From Actinomycetota bacterium (GTDB taxonomy: Bacteria; Actinomycetota; Thermoleophilia; Gaiellales; Gaiellaceae), in NCBI GenBank assembly GCA_013812265.1, contig JACCTQ010000297.1, positions 1 through 13,428 of the forward strand: a stretch of 13,428 nucleotides of DNA, in the 5' to 3' direction. Under the pieces are notes generated by a model that was not told the origin of the DNA, did no database searches, and saw nothing but the letters and a program-made list of their open reading frames with translations. The translations under genes were made by a program, and so were the position numbers. Positions within the stretch are counted from its first letter, which is position 1; every line of letters starts with the position of its first letter. Positions 13,022-13,428 of this stretch are shown here, piece after piece.

Positions 13022-13238
13022 CCGAGGAACCATGCCGGCGTTTCGCAGCGGCTTGGCTACGGCAGAACACCGACCCGGGTCGGCGAAAGGGCATGCCGGA
13101 CGATCGGACGGCTGCGATCACGACGGCCAGCAACACGCCCGCGAGGATGATTCCGACGAAGAGGACGGCGGCGGCGTCCGAGACCGGTTCTGGCGCGCTC
13201 CCCTTCGCAAGGACGCCGATCAGCTGCATGGTGTTCAT
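13002..13238 (-). CDS. Small single-pass membrane protein (hypothetical)
   Basis: The 78-residue product has a short polar N-terminus (MNTMQLIGVLAKGSAPEPVS), a clear transmembrane helix (AAVLFVGIILAGVLLAVVIA, about residues 23-43) and a basic C-terminus with many Arg, Ser and Lys. No family is recognised. The coherent membrane helix followed by positive charge argues for a real gene, but there is no good ribosome-binding site or promoter. A 14-bp palindrome lies inside it, and the C-terminal region overlaps the MMPL gene. The second Met (residue 4) is an alternative start. The right-hand IS is inserted about 70 bp upstream and may have removed its promoter. Confidence 0.4.
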   Translation of the reverse strand: MNTMQLIGVLAKGSAPEPVSDAAAVLFVGIILAGVLLAVVIAAVRSSGMPFRRPGSVFCRSQAAAKRRHGSSVISRRA

Positions 13239-13300
13239 ACGGGCGGCCGGTCCTCGAAGGTCCGCGTCCTCCGGAGCAGCCCGAGAGGCGGGCGGCGATC

Positions 13301-13306
13301 TCTAGC
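13301..13306. other. NCTAGN target site at the right-hand IS
   Basis: TCTAGC directly precedes the TGT terminus of the right element at 13307. It fits the 6-bp NCTAGN target of IS481. A matching copy would be expected beyond the far end of the element, outside the window. Confidence 0.6.
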
Positions 13307-13330
13307 TGTAGGTCCCAAGAGCGTTGTTCC

Positions 13331-13391
13331 ATCCGGGCCTCCTTGGAGGCTGGGGGTGTCGAAGCCACCCAGTCCAAGGAGGACTCCGGAT
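13331..13391 (+). promoter_or_regulatory. Hairpin masking the ribosome-binding site and start codon of the right transposase
   Basis: ATCCGG (13331-13336) pairs with CCGGAT (13386-13391), and CCTCCTTGGA (13338-13347) with TCCAAGGAGG (13373-13382). CTGGG (13350-13354) pairs with CCCAG (13368-13372). The AAGGAGG ribosome-binding site and the AT of the start codon (13390-13392) fall within paired arms. Confidence 0.7.
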
Positions 13392-13428
13392 GAAGTTGCA
13401 CGCTAACGCGAGGACCTGTCCGCATAGC
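13390..13428 (+). CDS. IS481-family transposase, first 13 codons
   Basis: The gene reads MKLHANARTCPHS up to the window edge, the conserved N-terminus of IS481-group transposases; the left element has MYLHANAKLGLAG at the same place. AAGGAGG lies 7 nt ahead of the ATG. The catalytic core lies outside the window, so whether the gene is intact cannot be judged. Confidence 0.75.
   Translation, partial: MKLHANARTCPHS

Larger units (their letters stand above)
13307..13428 (+). mobile_element. IS481-family insertion sequence, left end only
   Basis: The terminus reads TGTAGGTCCCAAGAGCGTTG, beginning with TGT as expected. It is followed by a hairpin over the ribosome-binding site and by the start of a transposase gene. 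It resembles the left element (shared AGAG-GTTGT-like subterminal bases, CATCCGG-type repeat and transposase N-terminus) but is clearly a different member. It continues past the window. Confidence 0.75.

Noticed and set aside
1..13428. Composite transposon bounded by two IS481 elements
   Set aside because: The elements are different members, one is truncated, and the cargo is mostly ordinary housekeeping genes; nothing indicates joint movement.
1..13428. tRNA, rRNA, CRISPR array or riboswitch
   Set aside because: No cloverleaf-like or rRNA sequence, no regularly spaced repeats and no riboswitch core was recognised by eye; a covariance-model scan was not possible.

Overview
This window looks like a chromosomal segment from a high-GC actinobacterium, probably Thermoleophilia-like. 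The reasons are the strong G/C bias at third codon positions, frequent GTG and TTG starts, apparently leaderless genes with a -10 box 7 nt ahead of the start codon, and the gene repertoire (MMPL transporter, half-size TSUP proteins, AAA/LuxR regulators, HYR-domain secreted proteins). The taxonomic call is inference.

Layout: The left end (1-1032) is an IS481-family insertion sequence, transcribed leftward. It keeps its promoter-side end but has lost the 3' part of its transposase gene, and it now abuts the 5' end of a PPOX-like flavin protein gene that leaves the window. Next come an oppB/dppB-type ABC permease without its usual partners (1097-2137) and a scar made of two gene remnants: the 5' part of an AAA/LuxR-type regulator (2239-2570) joined to a frameshifted, signal-less HYR-domain gene (2577-3217). 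This left part is accessory and decaying.

The middle is orderly. It holds a polyprenol-phosphate mannosyltransferase (minus), a PolX DNA polymerase translationally coupled to a 5'-nucleotidase-like metallophosphatase, a trehalose-6-phosphate phosphatase (minus), two overlapping half-size TauE/SafE membrane proteins, a secreted M23 peptidase, a YtxH-like protein (minus) and an MMPL/RND transporter divergent from it. A small membrane ORF follows (minus). The window ends in the first 122 bases of a second IS481-family element, transcribed rightward.

Functional themes are envelope and lipid chemistry (mannosyl carrier, M23 peptidase, MMPL, trehalose) and DNA repair plus nucleotide hydrolysis (PolX, metallophosphatase). 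I do not see a complete new defence or biosynthetic system. The most interesting signals are regulatory. (1) Both IS481 elements fold the ribosome-binding site and start codon of their transposase into a long hairpin, with a compensatory base-pair change between copies. (2) A single symmetric TACAATA box sits exactly 7 nt from the start codons of two divergent genes. (3) The mannosyltransferase start codon is the triloop of a perfect 12-bp hairpin. (4) The metallophosphatase keeps its metal-binding motifs but lacks the catalytic His/Asp dyad.
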